This document shows positions 1-5,203 of a stretch of DNA of 7,601 nucleotides, piece after piece. The translations under genes and the position numbers were made by a program. The notes beneath the pieces are model-generated. The model was not told the DNA's origin, made no database searches, and saw only the letters and a list, made by a program, of their open reading frames with translations. Numbering within the stretch: position 1 is the stretch's first letter; each line of letters opens with the position of its first letter. The DNA is taken from contig CABQHR010000084.1 of NCBI GenBank assembly GCA_902463875.1, positions 1-7,601 on the forward strand, written 5' to 3'. The stretch comes from an uncultured Collinsella sp. (GTDB taxonomy: Bacteria; Actinomycetota; Coriobacteriia; Coriobacteriales; Coriobacteriaceae).

Positions 1-741
1 TTTTGCCGTTTTTTCTGCAGGTGCTTCCGCTTCGGCCTTGGGCTTGCGGCCGCGACGGTGCGGACGAAGAGCAGGGTCGACAACGGGAACCTCGTTGGCC
101 TCGGCAGGTGTTGCAGACTCAGAGGGCTGCGCATCCTCCCCTACCGCAGAACGAGCCGGAGCTTCACCGGACTCCTGAGCCGCCTGCTCAGCATCCAGCT
201 GAGACTTGGCCGCACGACGACGCGTGCGCGGAGCCGGCTTCTCGGCCGGCTGCCCCGCGACAGGGGCCTCGGTGGCCGCAGGCGCCTCGGACACGACCGG
301 CGCTGCAAGCTCGGTCAGTGCCGCGGCCTCGCGCTCGGCAGCACGGCGACGGGCGCGCACAACCTGAGCCTCGCTGATTTGCGCCAGCGCGCGGGCCTGT
401 GCAACCTCATCGGAAATCGGCGCGGAGGAATCGGCGACGGTGTGCTTGGCTCGCGTCGCGCGCGTGGTGCGGCGTTTGGGCTTGGCAGCCTCCTCGCCGT
501 CAGCGGCGGCCTTGGATGTACGGCGCGTACGCTTAGGCTTTGCAGGCGCGGCCTCATCGGCAGCGGCGGAAGGTGCGGGCGCGGCGCTCTCGACCGCAGC
601 GGGCGCGGCTGCCGGGGCGGCCTTGGGGGCCTCAGGAACCGAGGCCTGCACCGGCGCGGGCATCGCGACCTGGTCCGACGCAGCCGGTGCAGCGGGAGCA
701 ACCGTCGTCGTTATTTCGTTTTCTTGATGTTGATCAGACAC
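1..741 (-). CDS. Ala/Pro/Lys/Arg-rich N-terminal region, candidate transcription termination factor Rho (partial)
   Basis: The frame is open without a stop from a GTG at 741 to the left edge, giving 247 residues and no end. An in-frame TGA at 751-753 lies just upstream, and GTG is the only start codon before Met27, so the start is well constrained; the Shine-Dalgarno is weak (GTTGAG about 7 nt upstream). The protein starts MSDQHQENEITTT. It is low-complexity: Ala/Pro-rich linkers separate basic clusters at about 68-77 (KPKRTRRTSK), 88-99, 129-133, 172-179 and 228-235 (HRRGRKPK, AT-hook-like). One likely helical stretch spans about 110-146. No folded domain is visible, so function is inferred. 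Actinobacterial Rho proteins often carry long basic disordered N-terminal regions, and rho lies downstream of argS in several actinobacteria, which fits this order. An RNase E/G or IF-2 N-terminus is the main alternative. The coding region itself is confident; the Rho identity is about even odds. Confidence 0.8.
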   Translation of the reverse strand, partial: MSDQHQENEITTTVAPAAPAASDQVAMPAPVQASVPEAPKAAPAAAPAAVESAAPAPSAAADEAAPAKPKRTRRTSKAAADGEEAAKPKRRTTRATRAKHTVADSSAPISDEVAQARALAQISEAQVVRARRRAAEREAAALTELAAPVVSEAPAATEAPVAGQPAEKPAPRTRRRAAKSQLDAEQAAQESGEAPARSAVGEDAQPSESATPAEANEVPVVDPALRPHRRGRKPKAEAEAPAEKTAK

Positions 742-885
742 AGTGTTTGCTCAACTTTCTTTTCAAGCCCTGTGATCACATGCTCCCTGCATAAACCTTC
801 AGGGCGGCTAAACAGTCTAGCTCCGTCAAATACCGACGGACATCATTGATCTGTATCGAGATGATTGCGTCATATACGCAGCGTT
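742..885 (-). other. Leader region of the Rho-like gene with small dyads
   Basis: No gene is seen here. Three short symmetries lie between the proposed promoter and the GTG: TCCGTC/GACGGA (822-827 with 835-840, 7-nt loop), CCCTG/CAGGG (785-789 with 800-804), and a perfect 10-bp palindrome TGTGATCACA at 771-780. A long leader before rho is known in other bacteria, where Rho controls its own transcription, but nothing here proves such control. The weak ribosome site and GTG start suggest modest translation initiation. Confidence 0.35.
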
Positions 886-913
886 AGTGTAACACAACCG
901 CAACCACCTGCAA
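886..913 (-). promoter_or_regulatory. Candidate sigma70-type promoter of the Rho-like gene
   Basis: Read on the minus strand, TTGCAG (913-908) and TACACT (891-886) are separated by 16 bp. This is the best -35/-10 pair in the gap. Transcription would start near 878, leaving about 137 nt before the GTG. The GGGAC-loop hairpin at 916-944 abuts the -35 element. Confidence 0.45.
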
Positions 914-914
914 C

Positions 915-945
915 TTAGTCATTGGGGACGTTCTTAAATGACTAG
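915..945. repeat. REP-like hairpin with GGGGAC in the loop
   Basis: TAGTCATT (916-923) and AATGACTA (937-944) form an 8-bp perfect stem, extended by one T-G pair, around a 13-nt loop GGGGACGTTCTTA. The stem differs from the three stop-codon repeats elsewhere in the window, but the loop has the same length and the same GGGAC...TTA layout (their loop is AGGGACAGGTTTA). Only one copy is present here, so calling it a dispersed repeat is inference. Confidence 0.45.
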
Positions 946-1001
946 CCAAAAGTAGCACTCTTTGGTTTACCACCCACAAATCAGACTGTCTCCGCCAAAA
1001 T

Positions 1002-1143
1002 TATGCCGGTTTACTACGATGAATCGCTCAACCGCGGCCACTCCGAAACCTGTTGAACTAAAACCGCAGGTAGATGCCTTGCATTTTTTAGCGAAAAGCC
1101 GGCGTGGTTGGAATTTCTCAATTCATCGTAGTAAACCGGCATA
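1002..1143. repeat. 142-bp foldback element with 23-bp perfect inverted ends
   Basis: The 23 bases at 1002-1024 (starting TATGCCGGTTTACTAC) are exactly the reverse complement of 1121-1143, with 96 nt between. Further pairing continues inside: CAACC at 1029-1033 with GGTTG at 1106-1110, then partial GC-rich pairing, and CCTG/CAGG near the apex. Transcribed from either strand it would give a long imperfect hairpin. I see no flanking target-site duplication and no transposase gene. It could be a MITE-like repeat or a structured RNA. Short overlapping frames here (for example one reading MPVYYDELRNSNHAGFSL on the minus strand) lack ribosome sites and probably only reflect the repeat. Confidence 0.6.
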
Positions 1144-1193
1144 GTTGCGATTTGGTAGCATTTTCCAGCAAACCGAATAGTCCCGCCAAACGC

Positions 1194-1226
1194 AAAAAGC
1201 CCGACCTCCGTAGGAGATCGGGCTTT
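1194..1226 (-). terminator. Intrinsic terminator of argS
   Basis: On the minus strand a 14-bp stem (1226-1213 with 1209-1196, AAAGCCCG arm) closes a 3-nt loop and runs into five U residues (1198-1194). One position is a G-U pair only on this strand, which supports minus-strand use. It lies about 46 nt after the argS stop. Confidence 0.88.
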
Positions 1227-1271
1227 CAAGGCTTAGTTCAACCAAGTCTGTACGGTCAAACGACCCGCAGA

Positions 1272-3125
1272 TTACATCTGCTCGGGTGCGGAAACGCCAA
1301 CGAGGGTAAGCACCAGGGCGAGCGTCACGCGGACAGCGTCGCAAGCTGCCAGACGGGCGCGCGAAAGCTCGGGGTCGACGGGACGGCCCTCGCTCGGCAG
1401 AACCTGGCAGGCAGCGTAGAAGCTGTGGAAGTCGCCGGCGAGCTCCTCGGCAAAGTGGGTCAGACGGAACGGGGCGCGATCGCGAGCGCAGCTGGCGATC
1501 AGGTCGGTGAGCTCATTGAGCTTGCGCGAAAGGGCGAGCTCGGTCGGGTCGGTCAGCAGCGAGTAATCGACGTTCTCACCGATGGCCTTGGCGGCAACGG
1601 CCTTCATGCCCATCTCGTCGGCCTGCTCGGCGGTAACGTCGGCGGCACGGCGCAGGATGGAGCACACGCGGGCGTGAGCATACTGCACGTAATAGACCGG
1701 GTTGGAGTTGTCGCGCTTCTTAACGGCCTCGATGTCGAAGTCGACCATCTGGTTGGAGCTCTTGGAGATGAGCGTGTAGCGAGCGGCATCGGAGCCGACC
1801 TCGTCGACGAGCTCCTGCAGGGTCACCATGGTGCCCTTGCGCTTGGACATACGGACGGGCTTGCCGTTGCGCAGCAGGTTGACGAGCTGGCCCAGCAGAA
1901 CCTCAAACTTGCCGGGATAGCCAAGAGCGTCGCAGACGCAGCGGACGCGCTCGATGTAGCCGTGGTGGTCGGCGCCCCAGATGTCGATGACGTGGTCAAC
2001 GCGCTGGAACTTATCCCAGTGATAGGCAACGTCGGAGGCGAAGTAGGTGTACTCACCGTCGGACTTGATCAGGACGCGGTCCTTGTCGTCGCCCAGATCG
2101 GTGGAGCGGAACCACAGGGCGCCGTCCTTGGTGTAGAGGTAGCCCATCTTGTCGAGCTTCTCGAAAGCGCGGTCGACGGCGGAGGTGCCGGCGGTCTCGC
2201 CCTCGGTGTCCTTCACATACAGCGAGCGCTCGGAGTACCAACGATCGAAGTCGCAGTTGACGGCGTGGCAAAGGTCGCGCATGTTGTCGACCATCTTCAC
2301 ATAGCCGCGCTCGCGGAAGCTCTCCATGCGCTCCTGCGGATCGGCGTCGACCCACTTGTCGCCGTCGGTGCGCCAGAACTCGGCGGCCTCGTCGATGATG
2401 TAGTCGCCGCCGTAGGAGTCCTTGCCCAGGGTCTCGGCAAAGTTGTCCTGGTACGGATGGGTCTCGGGATGCTCGTCGTTCTCGTCGGCAACAAAGGCAT
2501 CGCGGTCGGCGATCAGAATCTTGTGAGCCTCATCGATGTCCACGCCCTGCTTGGCGATGATGTCGGCAAGCTGCATATAGCGCGTGCTGATGGAGTTGCC
2601 GAAGGTGTTCATCTGAGAGCCGTGGTCGTTGATGTAGAACTCACGCTGAATCTCGTAGCCGGCGTGGTCCATAACACGGCAAAGGGAGTCGCCCAGAGCG
2701 GCCCAGCGGCCATGACCGATGTGCATAGGGCCGACGGGGTTGGCGGAAACGAACTCGACCTGGGTCTTCAGGCCACCACCGACGTTGGACTTAGCGAAAT
2801 CCATACCCTTCTCGCGGGCCTCGCCAAAGATGGCGTTCTTGACGGCAACGGAGAGGTAGAAGTTGATGAAGCCAGGGCCGGCGATCTCGACCTTCTCCAT
2901 CGCAGGGTCCTCGGGCATATGGGCAACGACGGCCTCGGCGATCTTGCGCGGGGCGCAGTGAGCCAGCTTGGCCGACTTCAGGGCCATGGTGGAGGTCCAC
3001 TCGCCATGAGAAGTATCAGCCGGTCGCTCGATGGCGCAATCGTCAAGTTCAAATGCGGAAAGGTCGCCGGCCTCCTGGGCCGCAGCAAGCGCAGCGCGTA
3101 CCAGCTCTTCAATCTTCTCGGGCAT
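1272..3125 (-). CDS. argS: Arginyl-tRNA synthetase (ArgRS)
   Basis: This class I synthetase charges tRNA-Arg with arginine using ATP in the cytoplasm. The 617-residue product has the expected order: an N-terminal Add1-like domain (about 1-100), NPVGPMHIGHGR at 129-140 carrying the HIGH signature (135-138), FYINDHG at 163-169, GADHHGY at 384-390, and RMSKRKG at 425-431 replacing KMSKS, a common variant in ArgRS. The C-terminal DALR anticodon-binding domain starts near 477 (YYVQYAHARVCS) and ends GVSAPEQM, typical of the family. The ATG at 3125 is chosen because AAGGAGG lies 6 nt upstream; the open frame continues 43 codons further, but that extension is out of family and has no ribosome site. 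It is transcribed alone on the minus strand, has its own terminator, and is divergent from the CarD-like gene. Confidence 0.98.
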   Translation of the reverse strand: MPEKIEELVRAALAAAQEAGDLSAFELDDCAIERPADTSHGEWTSTMALKSAKLAHCAPRKIAEAVVAHMPEDPAMEKVEIAGPGFINFYLSVAVKNAIFGEAREKGMDFAKSNVGGGLKTQVEFVSANPVGPMHIGHGRWAALGDSLCRVMDHAGYEIQREFYINDHGSQMNTFGNSISTRYMQLADIIAKQGVDIDEAHKILIADRDAFVADENDEHPETHPYQDNFAETLGKDSYGGDYIIDEAAEFWRTDGDKWVDADPQERMESFRERGYVKMVDNMRDLCHAVNCDFDRWYSERSLYVKDTEGETAGTSAVDRAFEKLDKMGYLYTKDGALWFRSTDLGDDKDRVLIKSDGEYTYFASDVAYHWDKFQRVDHVIDIWGADHHGYIERVRCVCDALGYPGKFEVLLGQLVNLLRNGKPVRMSKRKGTMVTLQELVDEVGSDAARYTLISKSSNQMVDFDIEAVKKRDNSNPVYYVQYAHARVCSILRRAADVTAEQADEMGMKAVAAKAIGENVDYSLLTDPTELALSRKLNELTDLIASCARDRAPFRLTHFAEELAGDFHSFYAACQVLPSEGRPVDPELSRARLAACDAVRVTLALVLTLVGVSAPEQM

Positions 3126-3306
3126 AGATCCTCCTTGTGTTAAAGCCCCCGAGCTCTTGGTCACTCGTAGGGCAAAAGCCAGAGTTTGTAGCACTCTATC
3201 ACAAGCGACGCACACTGTCGCAGGGTAAAGCCAATCGATATTGCATATGCACAAAAATGACTACTGACTAGGATGAGTCACTCAAAGATGGCGGTCTGCC
3301 TGCAGA

Positions 3307-3331
3307 TTATGCACGCGTTGGAACTGCATAA
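3307..3331. promoter_or_regulatory. Operator-like dyad TTATGCA-N11-TGCATAA
   Basis: A 7-bp perfect inverted repeat with an 11-bp spacer lies about 80 bp upstream of the proposed CarD-like promoter, with a third half-site TGCATAA at 3394-3400 just before the -35 element. The arrangement would suit a dimeric regulator. No such regulator is encoded in the window, and a 7-bp dyad in AT-richer intergenic DNA may be chance. Confidence 0.25.
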
Positions 3332-3409
3332 ACATGTGAATGAGTGGTGCATTTTATCGAATACTCTTACCTATCGGAGTTGTGTGCTTTTCCTGCATAA
3401 AGTAATGGT

Positions 3410-3439
3410 TTGCGCACGTCAGCGTGGTATTCTTAGCAT
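3410..3439 (+). promoter_or_regulatory. Candidate promoter of the CarD-like gene
   Basis: TTGCGC (3410-3415) and TAGCAT (3434-3439) are 18 bp apart, placing a start near 3446 and a leader of only about 20 nt. A small dyad ATACG/CGTAT (3438-3442, 3449-3453) overlaps the start region. The ribosome site GGAGG (3459-3463) is only 4 nt from the ATG. Confidence 0.4.
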
Positions 3440-3467
3440 ACGCAAATTCGTATAAGTTGGAGGTAGC

Positions 3468-3953
3468 ATGTTCTCAATCGGTCAACACGTCATTCATCCG
3501 GGTCAGGGAGTCTGCACCGTCGTCGGTTTTAGGGACGACACGTCGCAGCCCATGTTGTTGCTCGAGACCAAGCAGGGACATGCGCAGACGATCCTTATGT
3601 ACCCCGTGGCGCAGGCCGATCGTTTGCATGCCGCCATCTCCCAGCAAGATGCCGAGCATCTGCTGAGCCACTATGACGAGCTCGAGTGCGACACCTTTAC
3701 CGAGCGCAACAGCTCGCTGGAGGAGACCCACTTTAAACAGCAGCTCAAGCTGGGCGCACCCGAGACGGTCCGCGTGGCAAAGACCATGATGCACCGCATT
3801 CGCCAGGCCGAGGAAGCAGATAAAAAGCCCAGCTCTTACTACATGCGCGTACTCAAGGAAGCCAAGCGCCGCTCTATCGAGGAGTTCGCCGTGGCCCTGG
3901 GCGTCACCGAGGAGGACGCCGAAGCCCGCCTATCCCAAGCCGCCCTCAACTAA
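3468..3953 (+). CDS. CarD/CdnL-family RNA polymerase-binding transcription factor
   Basis: This 161-residue protein starts MFSIGQHVIHPGQGV, the hallmark of the CarD N-terminal RNA-polymerase-interacting (Tudor-like, TRCF-RID-like) domain, here about residues 1-55. A helical C-terminal domain follows (about 58-161, ending in GVTEEDAEARL). Family members bind the RNAP beta subunit and stabilise open promoter complexes; in mycobacteria CarD is essential and promotes rRNA transcription. Length matches the family (about 160). One oddity: there is no tryptophan anywhere, so the Trp that in mycobacterial CarD wedges into the upstream edge of the transcription bubble is missing; the equivalent region reads SSLEETHFKQQ (82-92). 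It may be a diverged paralogue or a clade-specific variant. The stop codon overlaps a copy of the palindromic repeat, and a terminator follows at 4022. Confidence 0.9.
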   Translation: MFSIGQHVIHPGQGVCTVVGFRDDTSQPMLLLETKQGHAQTILMYPVAQADRLHAAISQQDAEHLLSHYDELECDTFTERNSSLEETHFKQQLKLGAPETVRVAKTMMHRIRQAEEADKKPSSYYMRVLKEAKRRSIEEFAVALGVTEEDAEARLSQAALN

Positions 3954-3995
3954 CCTGCCAAAAAGGGACAGGTTTATTTTGGCAGGTTTTATCTG
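3951..3995 (+). repeat. REP/REPIN-like palindromic repeat, copy 1 (at stop of CarD-like gene)
   Basis: It begins with the TAA stop codon itself. AACCTGCCAAAA (3952-3963) pairs with TTTTGGCAGGTT (3977-3988), a perfect 12-bp stem around the 13-nt loop AGGGACAGGTTTA, followed by TTATCTG, so it has the form of an intrinsic terminator. It is inverted relative to copies 2 and 3 on the map but in the same sense relative to its own gene. Confidence 0.85.
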
Positions 3996-4021
3996 GCCAA
4001 ACGTCGATGAACAATTAGTAA

Positions 4022-4064
4022 ATGGACGGGCGCTCCGTTTTGTTTTGAGCGTCCGGCCATTTTT
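4022..4064 (+). terminator. Intrinsic terminator downstream of the CarD-like gene
   Basis: A 14-position stem (4022-4035 with 4047-4060) has one G-T wobble and one mismatch, an 11-nt T-rich loop, and a run of five T at 4060-4064. It is in the right place to end the CarD-like transcript, with palindromic repeat copy 1 lying between it and the stop codon. Confidence 0.8.
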
Positions 4065-4206
4065 ATATCTACGTAAAAATGCGTGAAGCCCATTTGCGAC
4101 GTCTTCACACAAGAACAATCCAGCTCGATGCTGGCAACGTCCGCATCCGCATCGAGGGCTCTCGCCCCGCTCAATTATCATTAAAAAGCATCAATTATAA
4201 AACGCA

Positions 4207-4235
4207 ATAACATTTCGGCAGGTAGCAGCTATAGT
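4207..4235 (+). promoter_or_regulatory. Candidate RAYT promoter
   Basis: ATAACA (4207-4212) and TATAGT (4230-4235) are separated by 17 bp. The leader would be about 68 nt. It includes the hairpin at 4260-4278 and a CCTCC (4263-4267) complementary to the GGAGG ribosome site (4301-4305). Confidence 0.45.
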
Positions 4236-4309
4236 CGGTGAACTGAATCTCGACAACCAATACCTCCCAATAAGGTATCTTCAGCCCATCCGAGCTAAAA
4301 GGAGGGGCC

Positions 4310-5068
4310 ATGCCGAGAAAACCTCGTTCAAAGTCACCGACTGGTTTTTTCCACGTCACATTGCGCGGGAACGGAGGGCAATTGCTGTTTGACGGTGACG
4401 AGGACCGAATCGCCTTGCTTCAAATCCTCGATGCAATCCTCCCCAAACACAATATTGAGCTTATCGCTTGGTGCCTTATGGGAAATCACATTCATCTGCT
4501 CGTCGACGATCCGGACGACCGCAAGAGCGACGCGATGCACGCGATAGCCGTATCGTATGCGGGCAGGTACAATGCACGCGCGGGTCATATCGGTCACGTA
4601 TTTCAGGAGCGCTTCTGGGATTCGCCGATTAGATCGGAGGAGTATCTGCTCGAAGCAATTCGATATATTCATTTGAATCCTCAAAAAGCAGGACTGGCGA
4701 CATACGACGACTATCCATGGAGCAGCCATCGTGAGTACCTAATGGGAGCAAGGTCTCGGCCGCATGTCACCGGGGACATTGTCGACGCACTTTTTCCGAC
4801 GCCGCGCTCATATCTCAAGTTCATGAAAAGTGTACCCACGCTGCCCTATCGTCCGAGCGCAACGGCAAAGGTGCGAGAGGAAGATCTAAGTGAATTTGGT
4901 GCGGCAGTCGTGCAAAACGTCGCGGGATGTGCGCCCACAGAACTCAAATCCGTCTCCAAGGCACTTCGCAACGAAGCGATACTGGCCCTTCGAAAAGAAG
5001 GGCTGACGATCAAACAGGTTCAGTTATTAACCGGGTTGGGAACGTGGATTATAAAGAATGCCACATAG
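4310..5068 (+). CDS. RAYT: REP-associated tyrosine transposase (Y1/HUH, IS200-like superfamily)
   Basis: This 252-residue protein belongs to the TnpA_REP group of single-strand-DNA HUH endonucleases, thought to cut and spread short palindromic REP sequences rather than to move as a classical IS. Visible features are the MPRKPR start and FFHVTLRGN (13-21), HIH at 60-62 inside CLMGNHIHLLV (metal-binding HUH-type motif), HVFQERFWDSPI (96-107), and AIRYIHLNPQKAGL (116-129), whose Tyr119 aligns with the catalytic tyrosine of E. coli RAYT. DYPWSSHREY (134-143) follows. A C-terminal extension ends in a helix-turn-helix-like segment (about 219-250, GLTIKQVQLLTGLGTWII), as in larger RAYTs. The ATG has AAGGAGG 4 nt upstream. 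The catalytic motifs look intact, so it may be active. It lies between two inverted copies of the palindromic repeat and is more AT-rich than its neighbours, consistent with acquisition. Function in this host is inferred. Confidence 0.93.
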   Translation: MPRKPRSKSPTGFFHVTLRGNGGQLLFDGDEDRIALLQILDAILPKHNIELIAWCLMGNHIHLLVDDPDDRKSDAMHAIAVSYAGRYNARAGHIGHVFQERFWDSPIRSEEYLLEAIRYIHLNPQKAGLATYDDYPWSSHREYLMGARSRPHVTGDIVDALFPTPRSYLKFMKSVPTLPYRPSATAKVREEDLSEFGAAVVQNVAGCAPTELKSVSKALRNEAILALRKEGLTIKQVQLLTGLGTWIIKNAT

Positions 5069-5107
5069 TCACCTGCCGGCAACGACTGAATAGTCCCGAG
5101 GCGTCAC

Positions 5108-5158
5108 AAGAAAACGGAAACGCCTCCGCAGTTAAGAACTACAACGGAGGCGTTTCCG
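5108..5158 (-). terminator. Intrinsic terminator of the HD-hydrolase gene
   Basis: CGGAAACGCCTCCG arms at 5115-5128 and 5145-5158 form a perfect 14-bp stem with a 16-nt loop. On the minus strand it is followed by UUUUCUU; on the plus strand no T tract follows, so it serves the minus-strand HD gene. It directly abuts palindromic repeat copy 2. Confidence 0.82.
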
Positions 5159-5203
5159 CAGATAAAACATGCCAAAATAAACCTGTCCCTTTTTGGCAGG
5201 TTA
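5158..5203 (-). repeat. REP/REPIN-like palindromic repeat, copy 2 (at stop of HD-hydrolase gene)
   Basis: Read on the minus strand it begins with the TAA stop of the HD gene and matches copy 1 throughout except for one base in the distal stem arm (GGCATG instead of GGCAGG), which leaves one C-U mismatch. The 13-nt loop AGGGACAGGTTTA is unchanged, and TTTTATCTGC follows. Confidence 0.85.

Larger units (their letters stand above)
3126..3467. other. Divergent intergenic region between argS and the CarD-like gene
   Basis: There is no convincing gene in these 342 bp. It should hold the promoters of both flanking genes. I see a reasonable plus-strand promoter at 3410-3439 but no confident -35/-10 pair for argS. 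TGCATAA-type motifs recur: palindrome TGCATATGCA at 3242-3251, TTATGCA at 3307-3313, TGCATAA at 3325-3331 and again at 3394-3400. A small dyad GCGAC/GTCGC lies in the argS leader near 3208-3224. Confidence 0.6.
3996..4309. other. Intergenic and leader region before the RAYT gene
   Basis: Apart from the terminator at 4022-4064 and the RAYT promoter, I see no supported gene. A 43-codon frame (4079-4210, starting MREAHLRRLH) has no ribosome site and is probably chance or a relic. Small dyads are CCAGC/GCTGG (4120-4124, 4130-4134) and ATACCT/AGGTAT (4260-4265, 4273-4278). The stretch is clearly more AT-rich than the flanking housekeeping genes. Confidence 0.5.
3951..5203 (+). mobile_element. RAYT gene bracketed by inverted REP-like repeats
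   Basis: Repeat copies 1 (3951-3995) and 2 (5158-5203) are near-identical and inverted about the RAYT gene, differing at one stem base. The boundary is not a classical insertion sequence: each repeat also belongs to the 3' end of a neighbouring gene, two ordinary terminators lie inside the segment, and a third repeat exists without a transposase. It is better read as a RAYT with its cognate repeats than as an IS. Closer to the gene, CGGCAGGT (4216-4223) and ACCTGCCG (5071-5078) form a second inverted pair sharing the repeat's stem heptamer. Confidence 0.5.

Noticed and set aside
771..780. TGTGATCACA as a CRP-type operator
   Set aside because: The palindrome is perfect but only 10 bp, lies in the proposed leader rather than the promoter, and lacks the spaced half-site arrangement of CRP sites.
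58..849. 263-codon plus-strand frame opposite the Rho-like gene
   Set aside because: It is a Gly/Arg/Leu-rich shadow of the Ala/Pro/Arg-rich minus-strand frame, which has the better start context and promoter.
1014..1229. 71-codon minus-strand frame containing MPVYYDELRNSNHAGFSL
   Set aside because: It covers the argS terminator and most of the foldback repeat and has no ribosome site, so the repeat explains it better than a gene. It would deserve another look if transcribed.
1104..3143. 679-codon plus-strand open frame antisense to argS
   Set aside because: It is a shadow of argS: the real gene rarely uses TTA, CTA or TCA codons, so the opposite strand stays open. The product is a Val/Gly/Asp-rich sequence with no domain and no ribosome site.
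3126..3254. 43-codon N-terminal extension of argS
   Set aside because: The ATG at 3125 has an ideal AAGGAGG site and a family-like start; the extension is Cys-rich and unlike ArgRS.
3254..3288. TGACTA-like motifs resembling the stem of the 916-944 hairpin
   Set aside because: Only a 9-base match without the GGGAC loop; probably chance.
4079..4210. 43-codon frame between the CarD-like terminator and the RAYT gene
   Set aside because: No ribosome site, no recognisable domain, and too short to judge. It overlaps the proposed RAYT -35 element.
3951..5203. Interpretation of the RAYT segment as a complete classical insertion sequence
   Set aside because: The bounding repeats belong to the 3' ends of adjacent genes, native terminators lie inside, no target duplication is visible, and a third repeat stands without a transposase.
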